A stretch of 34,188 bases of DNA from Planctomycetota bacterium (GCA_016197205.1 JACPWG010000027.1:1-34188), one strand, 5' to 3'; shown: positions 16,980 through 24,953, numbered from the stretch's first letter. The notes: generated by a model from the sequence alone, not told the origin. A program made the numbers and translations.

Positions 16980-18002
16980 ATGTTTTCAAAGTCCTGCCCC
17001 GAATTCGCCATCGACCTGGACCGCCCGGAGCCCGACCGATGGGCCGAGGTGATCCGCGACACGAGGGAACCCGCCGCCGCCTTGATCCGGGAGGCCGGGC
17101 AGGCGCTCACGCTCGTACCCGAGGTCTTGCAGCACATCTTCGCGCAGGTATACAAGCGGAGCGGCGGACTGTACGTCGGCGAGATCAACGCATGGGCCGA
17201 AGGCCTCGGTGTGCCCCTGGGGACGGCGACCGTGCTCAACTGCGCCTACGAACTGAGCCACCTCCACCTGCCGAACCCCCTCGGCTGCACGGCCGGCGCC
17301 CGCTGGGTCGAGGGGCGCGGCATGGTCCACCTCCGCACGCTCGATTGGCCGCTGCCGACGATGGGTAGGGCCACCTGCCGGTTTCGGTTTCGAAAGGGAT
17401 CGCGCGAGTTCCTGGTCGTCGGCGTACCGGGCCACGTCGGAGTCCTGTCCGGCATGTTCCCCGGCGGCTACTCGGCGACCATCAACTGGGCGCCGCCCGC
17501 CGCGTTTCCGACCTTCGATTTCGGTCCCGCGTTCCTCCTGAGGAACGTCCTGGAGACGTGCGATACGTACGCCGCCGCGGTCGAGGCCCTGCGCGACACG
17601 CGGCTGTCCACGAGCGTGTTCTTCACCGTGTGCGGAGTGGAGCCGGGCGAAGCCTGCGTCATCGAGCGCACGCAGCGGGCCGCTTTCGTGCGCGGTCAGG
17701 CGGGCAGCTCGGTCGTGCAGGCGAATCACCATCAGGCGGCCGACTTCGTGAAGCACAACGCTGCGCTCGCGACACCCGGAAACGCGGAGTTCCTGACGGC
17801 AAGCTTCCGCCGCGCCGAAGTGCTGGCCGAGGCCCTGGAGCGGGGCGGGACGCCCCATGGGCAGAAGCCCGCTCCCCTCGCGCAAGCGCTGGACCTGCCT
17901 CCGGTCCTGAACGCCGACACGGTGCAGAAGATGGTGTTCTGCCCCCGTACGGGCGAAGCGGAGGTCTGGCGGCGCGACGGGCCCGCCTCGGGTGCGCCTT
18001 GA
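16980..18002 (+). CDS. Ntn-hydrolase of the acid ceramidase/choloylglycine hydrolase superfamily
   Basis: About 340 residues from ATG 16980; in-frame ATGs at 16887 and 16914 are alternatives and none has a clear ribosome site. Residues 1-102 look like the propeptide of N-acylethanolamine acid amidase/acid ceramidase-like enzymes (EINAWAEGLGVPLGTATVLNCAYEL). Then LGCTAGA puts a Cys at 103, the expected nucleophile that becomes the N-terminus after self-cleavage. MVHLRTLDWP matches the conserved 'hgRnlDw' segment, VVGVPGHVGVLSGM and ATINW follow, and VQANHHQ corresponds to the conserved Asn-His region. Such enzymes hydrolyse amides of fatty acids or peptides. No signal peptide is evident, which is unusual for lysosome-like relatives but normal for bacterial ones. 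The substrate is unknown. Confidence 0.82.
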   Translation: MFSKSCPEFAIDLDRPEPDRWAEVIRDTREPAAALIREAGQALTLVPEVLQHIFAQVYKRSGGLYVGEINAWAEGLGVPLGTATVLNCAYELSHLHLPNPLGCTAGARWVEGRGMVHLRTLDWPLPTMGRATCRFRFRKGSREFLVVGVPGHVGVLSGMFPGGYSATINWAPPAAFPTFDFGPAFLLRNVLETCDTYAAAVEALRDTRLSTSVFFTVCGVEPGEACVIERTQRAAFVRGQAGSSVVQANHHQAADFVKHNAALATPGNAEFLTASFRRAEVLAEALERGGTPHGQKPAPLAQALDLPPVLNADTVQKMVFCPRTGEAEVWRRDGPASGAP

Positions 18003-18281
18003 CCGCTCCGGATGCGGTCCGCGGTCTCGGGACCGCGTCTTGCTGATTGACGATGTTGGCGACACGGCGCGACTGATGGGCCGCCCGGCACCCAACAAAC
18101 GCGGCGACCGCAACAGTAGTTAATGATTAAGCGCAGTCCCGACCGTCAGGGTAGACGTCGATTTCAATCCGCGTTGCACGGCTCATGAGCGCGAATACTC
18201 AACCCGGGGCGCCTGGTCAAGCATGAATGATCAAGAGTCAAGAGACGGTGCCGAATCCGGTAACACGGTCCCGAATCGATG
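18003..18281. other. Intergenic region with a diverged REPIN-like element
   Basis: Apart from the element at 18028-18144, the segment 18236-18280 carries further fragments of the same palindrome family (GAGACGGTGCCGAATCC and ACACGGTCCCGAATC, the latter also at 22687-22701). No gene is seen. Confidence 0.6.
18028..18144 (-). repeat. REPIN-like element, family A, diverged inverted copy
   Basis: The ends TCGGGACCGCGTCTTGCTGA and AGTTAATGATTAAGCGCAGT (continuing to CCCGA) are inverted to each other. The interior (GGCGACACGG...GCCGCCCGGCACC) matches the reverse complement of the element at 23626-23748. About 117 bases long. Confidence 0.65.
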
Positions 18282-18311
18282 TTGACTTCGAATCGACGAC
18301 CGCCATAGAAT
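18282..18311 (+). promoter_or_regulatory. Putative sigma70-type promoter of the transglutaminase-like gene
   Basis: TTGACT at 18282-18287 and TAGAAT at 18306-18311 are 18 bases apart and end 40 bases before the ATG at 18351. The local dip in GC supports it. Confidence 0.55.
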
Positions 18312-18350
18312 GCTTTTCGCAATCCCGGCCCTCTGCATCGGAGCCTCGCA

Positions 18351-20747
18351 ATGCGCTCAACCCGCCCCTTGGCGAGCCTCCTTGCAGTCCTCGTTCTGGT
18401 GGCCACTTGCCCTACCGCGGTTCGGGCCCAAAACGTCGACCGGGACAAGCGCCTCCGCGAAGTGACCGAAGGCTCGATCGCTTTGCTCGAAAGGTACCTC
18501 GCGGCCATCGACCGATCGGAATTCGAGCTGGACGCCCTCGCGAAGACGCTCGGGAAGGACGTGTCGGAGATCTACACGTTCGTCTCCTGTGGGATCCGCA
18601 ACCAGGCATATGCAGGGGCGCTGCGGGGGGCGGCCGGTTGCCTCCGGAGCGGGGCGGGAAACAGCGTAGACAAGTCGATGCTCTTGAGGAGCCTCCTGGA
18701 CCGCGCCGGCTACTCCACGCGGCTGGTCGTTGGCGAGGCCGGCGACGAGCTGCTTGATGACATCTATGGCTGCACGCAGGTGGCGGACCCATACCGGGGT
18801 GACCTCGACTTCCCCTACTCCATTGAGAGCGCAACGATCCAGGCGGAGCGTACCCGGGCGCTGCACGAGATGGAGCGGCGACTCGACACGCGACTTGGCG
18901 TGCTTCGGAAGATCCTGGGTCCTATCGAGGAGGGACTGAGCGGCGCCGTCGAAAACGAGGCGACCGGACGCCCATGGCGGGCCGATGCCCGGCGGCACGT
19001 CTGGGTTCAGGTCGAGCGCGACGGAAAGTGGATGGACCTGGATCCGTCGTGCCTTTGGGGCGAGACGGGCGAGGTGTACGGCGGGGAAGGACGAGCGGTC
19101 CAAGCTCTCCCCGACGAACTATGGCACACCGTGACGCTGAGGGGCATCGAGGAGTGCTTCGAAGGGGGAAAGAGTCTCCCTCGGGAGATTTTCCTTTGGC
19201 GAACACGCGCCTGCGACCTGGCTGGCCGAGCGCTGGTCCTGTCCTGGCGAAAGGGATCCGCCGGCGGGGCAGCCGCCCTTGGCGGCGCCCTCGGCGGTGC
19301 ACCTGGTGGCGGCGAAGCGTCTCGCCTCGTGCTGAGACTTGACGGAGAGCAGGTGGCCACCGGGGCGCTCGACTTCCACCGGTCCGGTGCATCCGGGGGA
19401 GGTCTTGGGCTGGGAGGTCTCGGCGGTCTCGCGGGGGGGTCCGGCGGCGGCGCCTCCGGACCCTCGACGGTAGCGGTTGGAATCGAGGCCATCCTGGAGG
19501 GACCGGGCCGGGAGCCGCTCACGGCCCGCCGCTATTTGGTTGACCGTTGGGGATTCGCTGCCCGCGCCATGGGCGACCTGGAGGCGCTGAAGCGTCTCCG
19601 TTCCGACGATGGCGCCGCGGATGCCCTGGAGCACACCGCTCTCTGCTTTGCTTGCGAACCGGGTTCGATAAACCCGGCGGAACTCCAGGCCCGCACGTTG
19701 ACCGCTGCGCTTGAGAGCTGGCGTGCCCTCGCCGTTCAGAATGGCCGGCTCCACATCGCGGGGCGCCTGCCGGGAGATGCATCCGCCCGTCTCCTGGGCG
19801 ACGCCTACTATCACCTCTACGACCGCACATGGGAAAGGCTGTCCCCGGTAGAGCGGTATGCGACATCGCCGCGACTGGTCATGGTACGCCTGAGACGGTC
19901 GGCCGGTCGAGTGCGCATGGACTTCGACGTCACCCATGAGGCTCTTCGATACCGCCCGCGGCAGCCGGAGGTCGCCCCGGCTCGGTGGCGCTTCATGGCC
20001 GGCCTTCTCTCGGCGATCGCCGAGGAGGAAATCACTACCGATCCTCTCGCGAGTCTTCCCAGACCGGCCTACGGCGCGGCTCGCGCCCTGGAAGCGTTAG
20101 GTGTTGGGACGACGGCCCGAGGCTTCAGCGCAGGCGCGGAACTTCCGAAGGCATTGCCGGCGGCGCTGCGGGGGTACTTGAGCTCCGCTGCCACCGGCGG
20201 GAAGACCATCGTGCTCCCCGGCGAGTTGCCGGCGGGGGACTCGCTGGGGTGGTTCGAGCTGGACTCGGAGAGCGGCGACCTGCGGGCCTGGATGGCGGAC
20301 GGGCTTCACAGCGGGACGGAGTACGGCTCCATCACCGGGGGGAAGGGAGAGGAGGACACGGCGGAGGCGAGCGGCCTGGGCAATGCCGCGAGGGGAATCT
20401 ACCGTTGCGCCGCTCAACACCTCGATACGGTGCTGGAGGCGGTCGCCACGGGCAGCATCGATCCTCTGGACGCCGCGCTGGGCGCGGCGGAATGCGTCGC
20501 GAATGCGAAAGATGCGAACGTCAAGCGAAAGTTGGAGCGCCAAGCCCGCCGGGAACTTGAAAAACGGATCAAGCGGGCAGAGCGTGAGTTTCGCAGGAAT
20601 GACGACTTCCGCCGTTGGTTTCATCGGGAGTTTAAACCCGGCCAGGTGGTGAGTGGCGGCGGTCGTCACAACCCGGACCTCAAGCCGGAGCAACTCGCCG
20701 ACGCGCTTGACCTCTGGGAGAGGCTTGGTCGGCCCTTCGTGAAGTAG
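18351..20747 (+). CDS. Secreted transglutaminase-like protein with Cys-to-Ser change
   Basis: 798 residues with a signal peptide (MRSTRPLASLLAVLVLVATC, cleavage near VRA-QN). ATG 18351 has GGAGC eight bases upstream. Residues 70-235 are transglutaminase-like: GAGNSVDKSMLLRSLLDRAGY aligns with the usual 'GxCxDxAxLLxxLLRxxG', but the nucleophile Cys position is Ser105; ARRHVWVQVERDGKWMDLDPS supplies His216 and an Asp (229 or 231). A Gly-rich linker lies at about 300-380. The rest is unfamiliar, ending in a highly charged helix (KRKLERQARRELEKRIKRAE) and RRWFHREF. Likely periplasmic. With Ser for Cys it may be a binding domain or a different hydrolase. It is followed after four bases by a small gene. 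Confidence 0.85.
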   Translation: MRSTRPLASLLAVLVLVATCPTAVRAQNVDRDKRLREVTEGSIALLERYLAAIDRSEFELDALAKTLGKDVSEIYTFVSCGIRNQAYAGALRGAAGCLRSGAGNSVDKSMLLRSLLDRAGYSTRLVVGEAGDELLDDIYGCTQVADPYRGDLDFPYSIESATIQAERTRALHEMERRLDTRLGVLRKILGPIEEGLSGAVENEATGRPWRADARRHVWVQVERDGKWMDLDPSCLWGETGEVYGGEGRAVQALPDELWHTVTLRGIEECFEGGKSLPREIFLWRTRACDLAGRALVLSWRKGSAGGAAALGGALGGAPGGGEASRLVLRLDGEQVATGALDFHRSGASGGGLGLGGLGGLAGGSGGGASGPSTVAVGIEAILEGPGREPLTARRYLVDRWGFAARAMGDLEALKRLRSDDGAADALEHTALCFACEPGSINPAELQARTLTAALESWRALAVQNGRLHIAGRLPGDASARLLGDAYYHLYDRTWERLSPVERYATSPRLVMVRLRRSAGRVRMDFDVTHEALRYRPRQPEVAPARWRFMAGLLSAIAEEEITTDPLASLPRPAYGAARALEALGVGTTARGFSAGAELPKALPAALRGYLSSAATGGKTIVLPGELPAGDSLGWFELDSESGDLRAWMADGLHSGTEYGSITGGKGEEDTAEASGLGNAARGIYRCAAQHLDTVLEAVATGSIDPLDAALGAAECVANAKDANVKRKLERQARRELEKRIKRAEREFRRNDDFRRWFHREFKPGQVVSGGGRHNPDLKPEQLADALDLWERLGRPFVK

Positions 20748-20751
20748 AACC

Positions 20752-21162
20752 ATGTACACCGTCATCCGCTTCCTCGCGGAAGAGAGTGGCGAAGCGCTGT
20801 TGCCTACGCTGAAGGCTCGGCTGCAAGGTGTGTCCCCTGGCGAGAGTGGCGAGCTGCATCCGGGGCCCCCGCCGCGCTTCAGCGTGTCGCTCAGTCGGGC
20901 GCGGACCTGGGAGGAGCACCTGGCCGCCCTGCTCTCCTTCCTTGCTCGCGGCGCCGAAGTCATCGCGACGGCCCGCGCGAGCGGGATCCGGGTACACATG
21001 GACACGGCGGTGGAGCCGGGGGATTATCAGGGCCGGATGCTCACCTGTTTTCCGGTCCCCCTGGAGCACCTCCGCGCGCTCTCCGACCAGGGGGTCTCGT
21101 TCGAGCTTTCGTTCTATGCCGGCCGCGCGAGGCGGCGTGGCGCCAAAACAAGAAAAGCATGA
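20752..21162 (+). CDS. Small hypothetical protein, DUF4279-like
   Basis: 136 residues, ATG four bases after the upstream stop, so surely in the same operon as the transglutaminase-like gene. No signal peptide. An alternating strand/helix pattern (RFSVSLSRARTWEEHLAALLSFL, IRVHMDTAV, LEHLRALSDQGVSFELSFYA) with a Trp-Glu-Glu-His helix resembles DUF4279/immunity-type small proteins; this match is by pattern only and tentative. The end is basic (RARRRGAKTRKA). Function unknown; it may serve the secreted partner or merely be co-transcribed. Confidence 0.7.
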   Translation: MYTVIRFLAEESGEALLPTLKARLQGVSPGESGELHPGPPPRFSVSLSRARTWEEHLAALLSFLARGAEVIATARASGIRVHMDTAVEPGDYQGRMLTCFPVPLEHLRALSDQGVSFELSFYAGRARRRGAKTRKA

Positions 21163-21204
21163 TTTGACTTGAGACGCAGCGTGGAGGGTGCGCGCGCCGT
21201 CACG

Positions 21205-21254
21205 GGCGCCGCGGGACGAGGCGCTTCACCGGCGCTCACGTCCTCCGCGGCGCC
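21205..21254 (+). terminator. GC-rich hairpin downstream of the transglutaminase-like operon
   Basis: GGCGCCGCGG at 21205-21214 pairs perfectly with CCGCGGCGCC at 21245-21254, 43 bases past the stop of the small gene. The pairing extends partly inward (GACG/CGTC). There is no U-tract after it, so termination is only possible. Confidence 0.4.
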
Positions 21255-21271
21255 GTCCGCCTGACTTCCCC

Positions 21272-21340
21272 TGAAATCTAGGGACATGAAATCTAGGGAC
21301 ACGTACATATTGCTCCGCGGATAATGGGTACGTGTCCCCA
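21272..21340. repeat. TGAAATCTAGGGACA tandem pair with inverted GGGACACGTAC ends
   Basis: TGAAATCTAGGGACA occurs twice head to tail (21272-21286, 21287-21301). The second copy runs into GGGACACGTAC (21297-21307), whose inverse GTACGTGTCCCC stands at 21329-21340. AT-richer than the surroundings; a palindromic repeat distinct from the two families further right. Confidence 0.7.
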
Positions 21341-21388
21341 CTTTTAAATTGCGACATTTGTAATGCACCCGTCCGGATTCGCAGTCAA

Positions 21389-21961
21389 CTACAGCAACCG
21401 ATCAAGTTCAGGGAAGCTTGGACTCAGGATCGAAGGAAGGTCTCTCTCGAACTCGGCCGTTGAGCCAGCGAACGCAACGGTCCCGAGTACAAGGACTACC
21501 ACATGCTGAAAGGGCGCGAGCAAAGAAGGGCTCTGCAGGAATCCCGGCTCGATACTTGCGATGATCGTCGTGGCTGGCGCGGTCCGGGCGAACAGATCCG
21601 ACAATCGTTTCGGATCTCCGCCATCGACCAACACCAGCCGATGGTGTGGTTCAACATCACCCGGGTCGTTTGCCCTACCGAACGCTCGACCGGTCAAGTC
21701 GTCCGCGACCCACACGCCTCGAATGGCTTCGCCGTGAGCGGCTCGATCAATCTGGCAAGATAGCTGAGTTTTCCCCCCTGCTGCGGGTGCGAGCACGACT
21801 GTCCGCTGTCCCCGCGCGAACTGCAGTTCGTCAATATGGAGCGCCCAGACTCGGCCATCGCGACGGTCAGGGCCATGGGCCGCCGCGTTTAGAACGCGAA
21901 GTGCGCAAATGGAGACGGCCGAGTTTGGTTCCACCATAGCCTCCGGGTGTTCCGCGGACAT
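21389..21961 (-). CDS. Degenerate ABC-ATPase-like protein
   Basis: 190 residues from ATG 21961; ATG 21937 is an alternative. The sequence follows an ABC ATPase plan: ALHIDELQFARGQRTVVLAP then GGKTQL, a P-loop of the form A-x4-G-K-T at residues 58-65; GEAIRGVWVADDLT like the post-P-loop strand; RLVLVDGGDPKRL as a Walker-B/D-loop-like segment with Gly where the catalytic Glu should be; TTIIASIEP in place of the H-loop; and VVVLVLGTVAFAGSTAEFE as the usual closing strand. The Q-loop/LSGGQ helical domain is missing: only about 45 residues separate P-loop and Walker B. It is therefore an ABC-like remnant or a divergent LolD-type protein unlikely to be a normal transporter ATPase. No permease gene is adjacent. 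It stands at the left edge of the repeat-rich island. Confidence 0.5.
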   Translation of the reverse strand: MSAEHPEAMVEPNSAVSICALRVLNAAAHGPDRRDGRVWALHIDELQFARGQRTVVLAPAAGGKTQLSCQIDRAAHGEAIRGVWVADDLTGRAFGRANDPGDVEPHHRLVLVDGGDPKRLSDLFARTAPATTIIASIEPGFLQSPSLLAPFQHVVVLVLGTVAFAGSTAEFERDLPSILSPSFPELDRLL

Positions 21962-22317
21962 TCATGCCCCATCCGTCGAACGCAGTCGCCTCAAGCATGT
22001 ACGCGAATTGACGCCGCCGCCTCTCCGTCGTCACGCGCGCACGATTGGGGGCCGTGTTTTAATGCCTTGGTTTGGCTTCTGCGCTTCTGGGCGAGGGCCG
22101 CGAGGCCGGCCGCCAAGTCACGATCGCGTGTGGAGGCGCGGTCCAGGTCGCGTACGGCGAGCGGCGCGCGCTTTCCGGTGGACGCAGGCTCGAGTGCAAC
22201 CTCTGCGCGTAGAGGAGCAGGCGACGTCTTCGCGCCGTGCGCTCCCGTCCGAAGACCTTGTTCGCCACCTCGTGCACTCGCCTCGCGTCGGCCCTTCCCA
22301 GCCTGCGGATGGCCGCG
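21962..22317. other. Repeat-flanked segment, no supported gene
   Basis: At 22042-22064 it carries GATTGGGGGCCGTGTTTTAATG, a truncated end of the element that starts at 22318. A direct copy of the same end thus flanks each side of about 250 bases of GC-rich DNA. A short minus-strand frame (22059-22277) shows no family features. Confidence 0.5.
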
Positions 22318-22426
22318 GATTGGGGGCCGTGTCTTAATGATTAATCTTTCGCTCTTTCAGAGCGGAGGGATCGTTAATGGTTAAGACACGGCCCCGCTTC
22401 CTAAAATCTAAAGAGCCGGTCCCGAT
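22318..22426 (+). repeat. Palindromic element family D, copy 1
   Basis: Inverted arms GGGGGCCGTGTCTTAATGA and GTTAATGGTTAAGACACGGCCCC enclose a smaller hairpin CGCTCTTTCAGAGCG. A conserved tail CTTCCTAAAATCTAAAG leads to a CGGTCCCG end. The whole 109 bases reappear inverted at 25627-25735. It abuts the broken end of the RAYT gene. Confidence 0.85.
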
Positions 22427-22445
22427 CTCGGAAACGGTCCCGACA

Positions 22446-22631
22446 ATGGTAGTGGTTGGGCATGCGGCAAAAGGCGTGGATCGTCAAGGCGCACGCCTCG
22501 ACCTTTTGCACCAGGATCGCGAGGAAACCCGTGCGATCCGCATCCTCCAAAAACGTGGGCATGCGCGCCACGCCCCTCGAGATGAGGTGGTAGATCGCTC
22601 CCGGAAATTCGACGCGCAGGGCACGACTCAT
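22446..22631 (-). pseudogene. Truncated Y1/RAYT (REP-associated tyrosine) transposase
   Basis: The first 62 codons match the start of Y1_Tnp transposases: SRALRVEFPGAIYHLISRG, a FLEDADRTGFLAIL helix, and AFCRMPNHYH with the HUH metal motif (HYH, residues 60-62). Immediately after it the sequence becomes palindromic repeat (CGGGACCG, then element D), and the remaining two thirds, including the catalytic Tyr helix, are gone. The frame ends at 22401. Repeats of the associated type lie on both sides (22318-22426; 22670-22734). A full-length relative elsewhere in the genome would be needed to mobilise these repeats. Confidence 0.85.
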
Positions 22632-22669
22632 GCCGCCACGATAGCCAGCGAGGCACCGTTTGTCAAGTC

Positions 22670-22734
22670 ATAGTTAATGATTAAGACACGGTCCCGAATC
22701 TCCAAGATAGTTAATCATTAAGACGCGGTCCGCA
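22670..22734. repeat. Two tandem right-end copies of the REP sequence
   Basis: ATAGTTAATGATTAAGACAC (on to GGTCCCGA, 22670-22697) and ATAGTTAATCATTAAGACGC (on to GGTCCGCA, 22707-22734) are direct repeats differing at a few bases. They are 39 bases upstream of the RAYT start codon on its strand. Confidence 0.85.
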
Positions 22735-22752
22735 AGTCCCCAGGTCGACGGG

Positions 22753-23610
22753 CTACCGGAGCGCCGCGCGCACACCCCATCGGTACTTGCTCTCGCTCGG
22801 CGCCTTCGACACCCAAAGCACGGCGCGGACTCCGAGGGGTAGATCGAAGTTCCACGGCCCTGACGTCCTTGGCCTGACGGGTACGGCAGCGGGCAAGAAG
22901 CGCTGGACTGGAGAGCACACCGTCCAGCCTCCACTCTCCGTCCGAACGTGGGTAGACCATCCGAGGCCGACATCACAGAGCTGCCACAAGCTTCCGTCCT
23001 CTGCCTCCAGGACAAGGGCTCGAACTGAATCCGCCAAGGCAACTTCCCATGCAGAAACGACCGTGATGTTCCCCTTGGGAATGCGCCGATCTGGGAGCGG
23101 CTCGGGAGGACCGTCAAGTGCGCCTTGCTCGGCCCCAAGCTTCCTGAACTCCTCTGGCGATGGAAGGCCGAGTTGTTCACAAACGGTGCGCCCAAATCGA
23201 TCAATCTCCCCGTCGACCTGCTGGAACATAGTTACCGCATGTTGCAACTCGCGACGAAGTTCACTTCGGCCAATCTGTGTGAGAACAAGGTGGATCTTCT
23301 CGAACCAGAATCCATGAGCGAGGAAGTTACGGACCTCCACCGCTCGATCAAGCTCTTGTCGTAGAGCTTCTGGCATCGAGCCGCTCATTTCCCGAACGAG
23401 TTGGCCAAGGGTACTATCGAAAGCGCGCTTTTGCCTTTCTTCGATGCGAGGGCGGGTGATGTCGCACTTCGACTCGAACCCCATCAGACAGTAGGTGTTC
23501 GCAAGTCCCGTGTGGATGCACTCGCTGAGGTAATAGGCCAGCCCGAAGAGTGCGTAGATTTCCTTCATCTCCGCGTCCTCGGAGTCCTCTGGAAGCGGTG
23601 TCTTGAGCAC
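22753..23610 (-). CDS. Protein with HEPN-type RxxxxH motif
   Basis: 285 residues from GTG 23610, which has GGAGAGG five to six bases upstream. The N-terminal 120 residues are helical. They contain VEVRNFLAHGFWFEK, in which Arg94-x4-His99 (RNFLAH) is the catalytic motif of HEPN RNases, preceded by ALFGLAYYLSECI and LGQLVREMSGSMP helices as in HEPN-like proteins annexed to defence loci. The C-terminal half (from about 175) is beta-rich with many Trp (LWQLCDVGLGWSTHV, GPWNFDLPLGVRAVLWV) and is not recognised. Lower GC than the flanking core genes. The neighbours are a RAYT remnant, REPIN-like repeats and restriction-gene remains. An RNase acting in defence or as a toxin is plausible; no antitoxin gene is obvious. 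Confidence 0.75.
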   Translation of the reverse strand: MLKTPLPEDSEDAEMKEIYALFGLAYYLSECIHTGLANTYCLMGFESKCDITRPRIEERQKRAFDSTLGQLVREMSGSMPEALRQELDRAVEVRNFLAHGFWFEKIHLVLTQIGRSELRRELQHAVTMFQQVDGEIDRFGRTVCEQLGLPSPEEFRKLGAEQGALDGPPEPLPDRRIPKGNITVVSAWEVALADSVRALVLEAEDGSLWQLCDVGLGWSTHVRTESGGWTVCSPVQRFLPAAVPVRPRTSGPWNFDLPLGVRAVLWVSKAPSESKYRWGVRAALR

Positions 23611-23625
23611 CTACACCTCTCCTAT

Positions 23626-23748
23626 GTGCGGGACCGCATCTCAATCGTTAACTATGCGTTGGCGTCAGTTCGCTGCAGTGGTGCCTAGCGGGATGCATCC
23701 TGCGTTTCGTGTCGCCACGATAGTTAATCACTAAGACGCGGTCCGCAT
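23626..23748 (+). repeat. REPIN-like element, family A, most complete copy
   Basis: The left end TGCGGGACCGCATCTCAATC (on to GTTAACTAT) and right end ATAGTTAATCACTAAGACGC (on to GGTCCGCA) are inverted, about 28 bases each with a few mismatches. They flank a 65-base interior (GCGTTGGCGTCAGTTCG...GGATGCATCC...CGTTTCGTGTCGCCA). The same interior occurs at 25488-25603 and 25747-25856 and, inverted, at 18028-18144. Confidence 0.88.
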
Positions 23749-23943
23749 TTCGCGCGGCCCGCATTTTGTCGGCACCTTTTCAAGCTACGCTACAACGCAC
23801 TTTCCGGATGAACCTGATTTAAACGCGCTCCGCAGGCGCCTCTGTCTAATCAGGCAGGTGCCAATGGTCAACTTTCCCATGCGCTGAACCGCAACTCCTC
23901 GGAAGCGGAAGGCTCCCCTAAGTTCTCGGACCTCGAAAGAACG
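23749..23943. other. Short intergenic segment
   Basis: Moderate-GC DNA between the REPIN-like element and the stop of the possible DUF3800 gene. With the element it makes a 330-base gap. No gene or further repeat is seen. Confidence 0.4.
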
Positions 23944-24807
23944 CTACTCCCGGCCCATGTTGTCGACGAAGATTGACGTGGAGAGATCGTCGATGATCGG
24001 AGCTGAATAGTAGGCTCTGATGCTTTCCAGGGCCGCAAGGGCGGTGGGCTCCTGCTGATGAAGGGCCCGTTTGAGAAGCGCACACCAGTGGTCTACCACC
24101 GACATCGCCTTGTGCCGCCCCCTGTAATCGACGGAGCACGTCGACTCAGTTGCACGGTAGAGCCCTGCAGCTTCCAAGAATCGCTTCTCCTGGTCCGTCC
24201 CCGGCATCTGCATATATTCCCTGATGTCCCCACGCAGCGTCATCCGGACACCCTCTTCGAAACACGATTTCTCATGGGCATTCAGGGACTTCTTGTCAAC
24301 ATGGAGATCCAGCCCTGAAATTTCAATGCCGCAGTCAACGATATGAGTCAGCGCCAGCGCGATCGTGACCTCAATTTGCCGAGACCAGACGAAATTCCGG
24401 CTGCCAATTTCGTCCGGAGGGACCACTCCGCGACCTACAAGCCAGTTGTCCTTGCGAGTGTCGATGAGGAATTTGATCCTCGCTTCAAGTCGATCACGAC
24501 TGTCCTTGTCCTCCCAGTTGGTGGTCATGGCGGTCGGAATCGTGGTCGTTTCGCGCACGGCCTGAGCGAAGGCGGGCCAAAATTCAGGAGGAGCCTTGTT
24601 TCCCTTCCGGCATGATCCCCGCTCAACCTGACCGAACCGAACCAAGAGCTTGTTCCACAAGGGCTCGAAGTCGAGCCAAGCCTCCTCGCACTCAAACAGG
24701 ATTGCCCCGGTCGTGAAGCGCCAAGAGTCTTCCCGCCCGGTGAGCAGCGACCCTACTTCGTCAAGTAGCATGAGTACCGGAAAAGGCGTCGGGCTCAAGT
24801 TGCTCAT
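23944..24807 (-). CDS. Hypothetical protein, possibly DUF3800-like
   Basis: 287 residues, no signal peptide. The N-terminus VLMLLDEVGSLLTGREDSWRFTTGAIL resembles the opening strand of DUF3800 proteins ('DExG', RNase H-like fold), with Asp16 in the place of the first acidic residue. Further on are LDLHVDKKSLNAHEKSCF and, near the end, AMSVVDHWCALLKRAL, which could be the family's late acidic helix. The resemblance is partial and the call tentative. Composition is moderate GC and balanced, unlike shadow frames. It lies between the HEPN-type gene and Mrr remains, all on the minus strand. DUF3800 proteins often occur in defence and mobile islands. Confidence 0.6.
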   Translation of the reverse strand: MSNLSPTPFPVLMLLDEVGSLLTGREDSWRFTTGAILFECEEAWLDFEPLWNKLLVRFGQVERGSCRKGNKAPPEFWPAFAQAVRETTTIPTAMTTNWEDKDSRDRLEARIKFLIDTRKDNWLVGRGVVPPDEIGSRNFVWSRQIEVTIALALTHIVDCGIEISGLDLHVDKKSLNAHEKSCFEEGVRMTLRGDIREYMQMPGTDQEKRFLEAAGLYRATESTCSVDYRGRHKAMSVVDHWCALLKRALHQQEPTALAALESIRAYYSAPIIDDLSTSIFVDNMGRE

Positions 24808-24953
24808 CTCCGAGTACCTTCACCGTCAGGCGTGACCCATTCCTCACCCTTGACGCGTGCCAAGTCGGCCTTCGAACGTGTTGACCATGGGCCGCAGTTT
24901 CCGGAAGAAGGACTCGCACCGCCGCCTGATCGGCATGGAGCGCGGGAGGACAT

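Noticed and set aside
22059..22277. 72-codon minus-strand frame between repeat ends
   Set aside because: Basic low-complexity sequence without motif; lies between two truncated palindromic ends.
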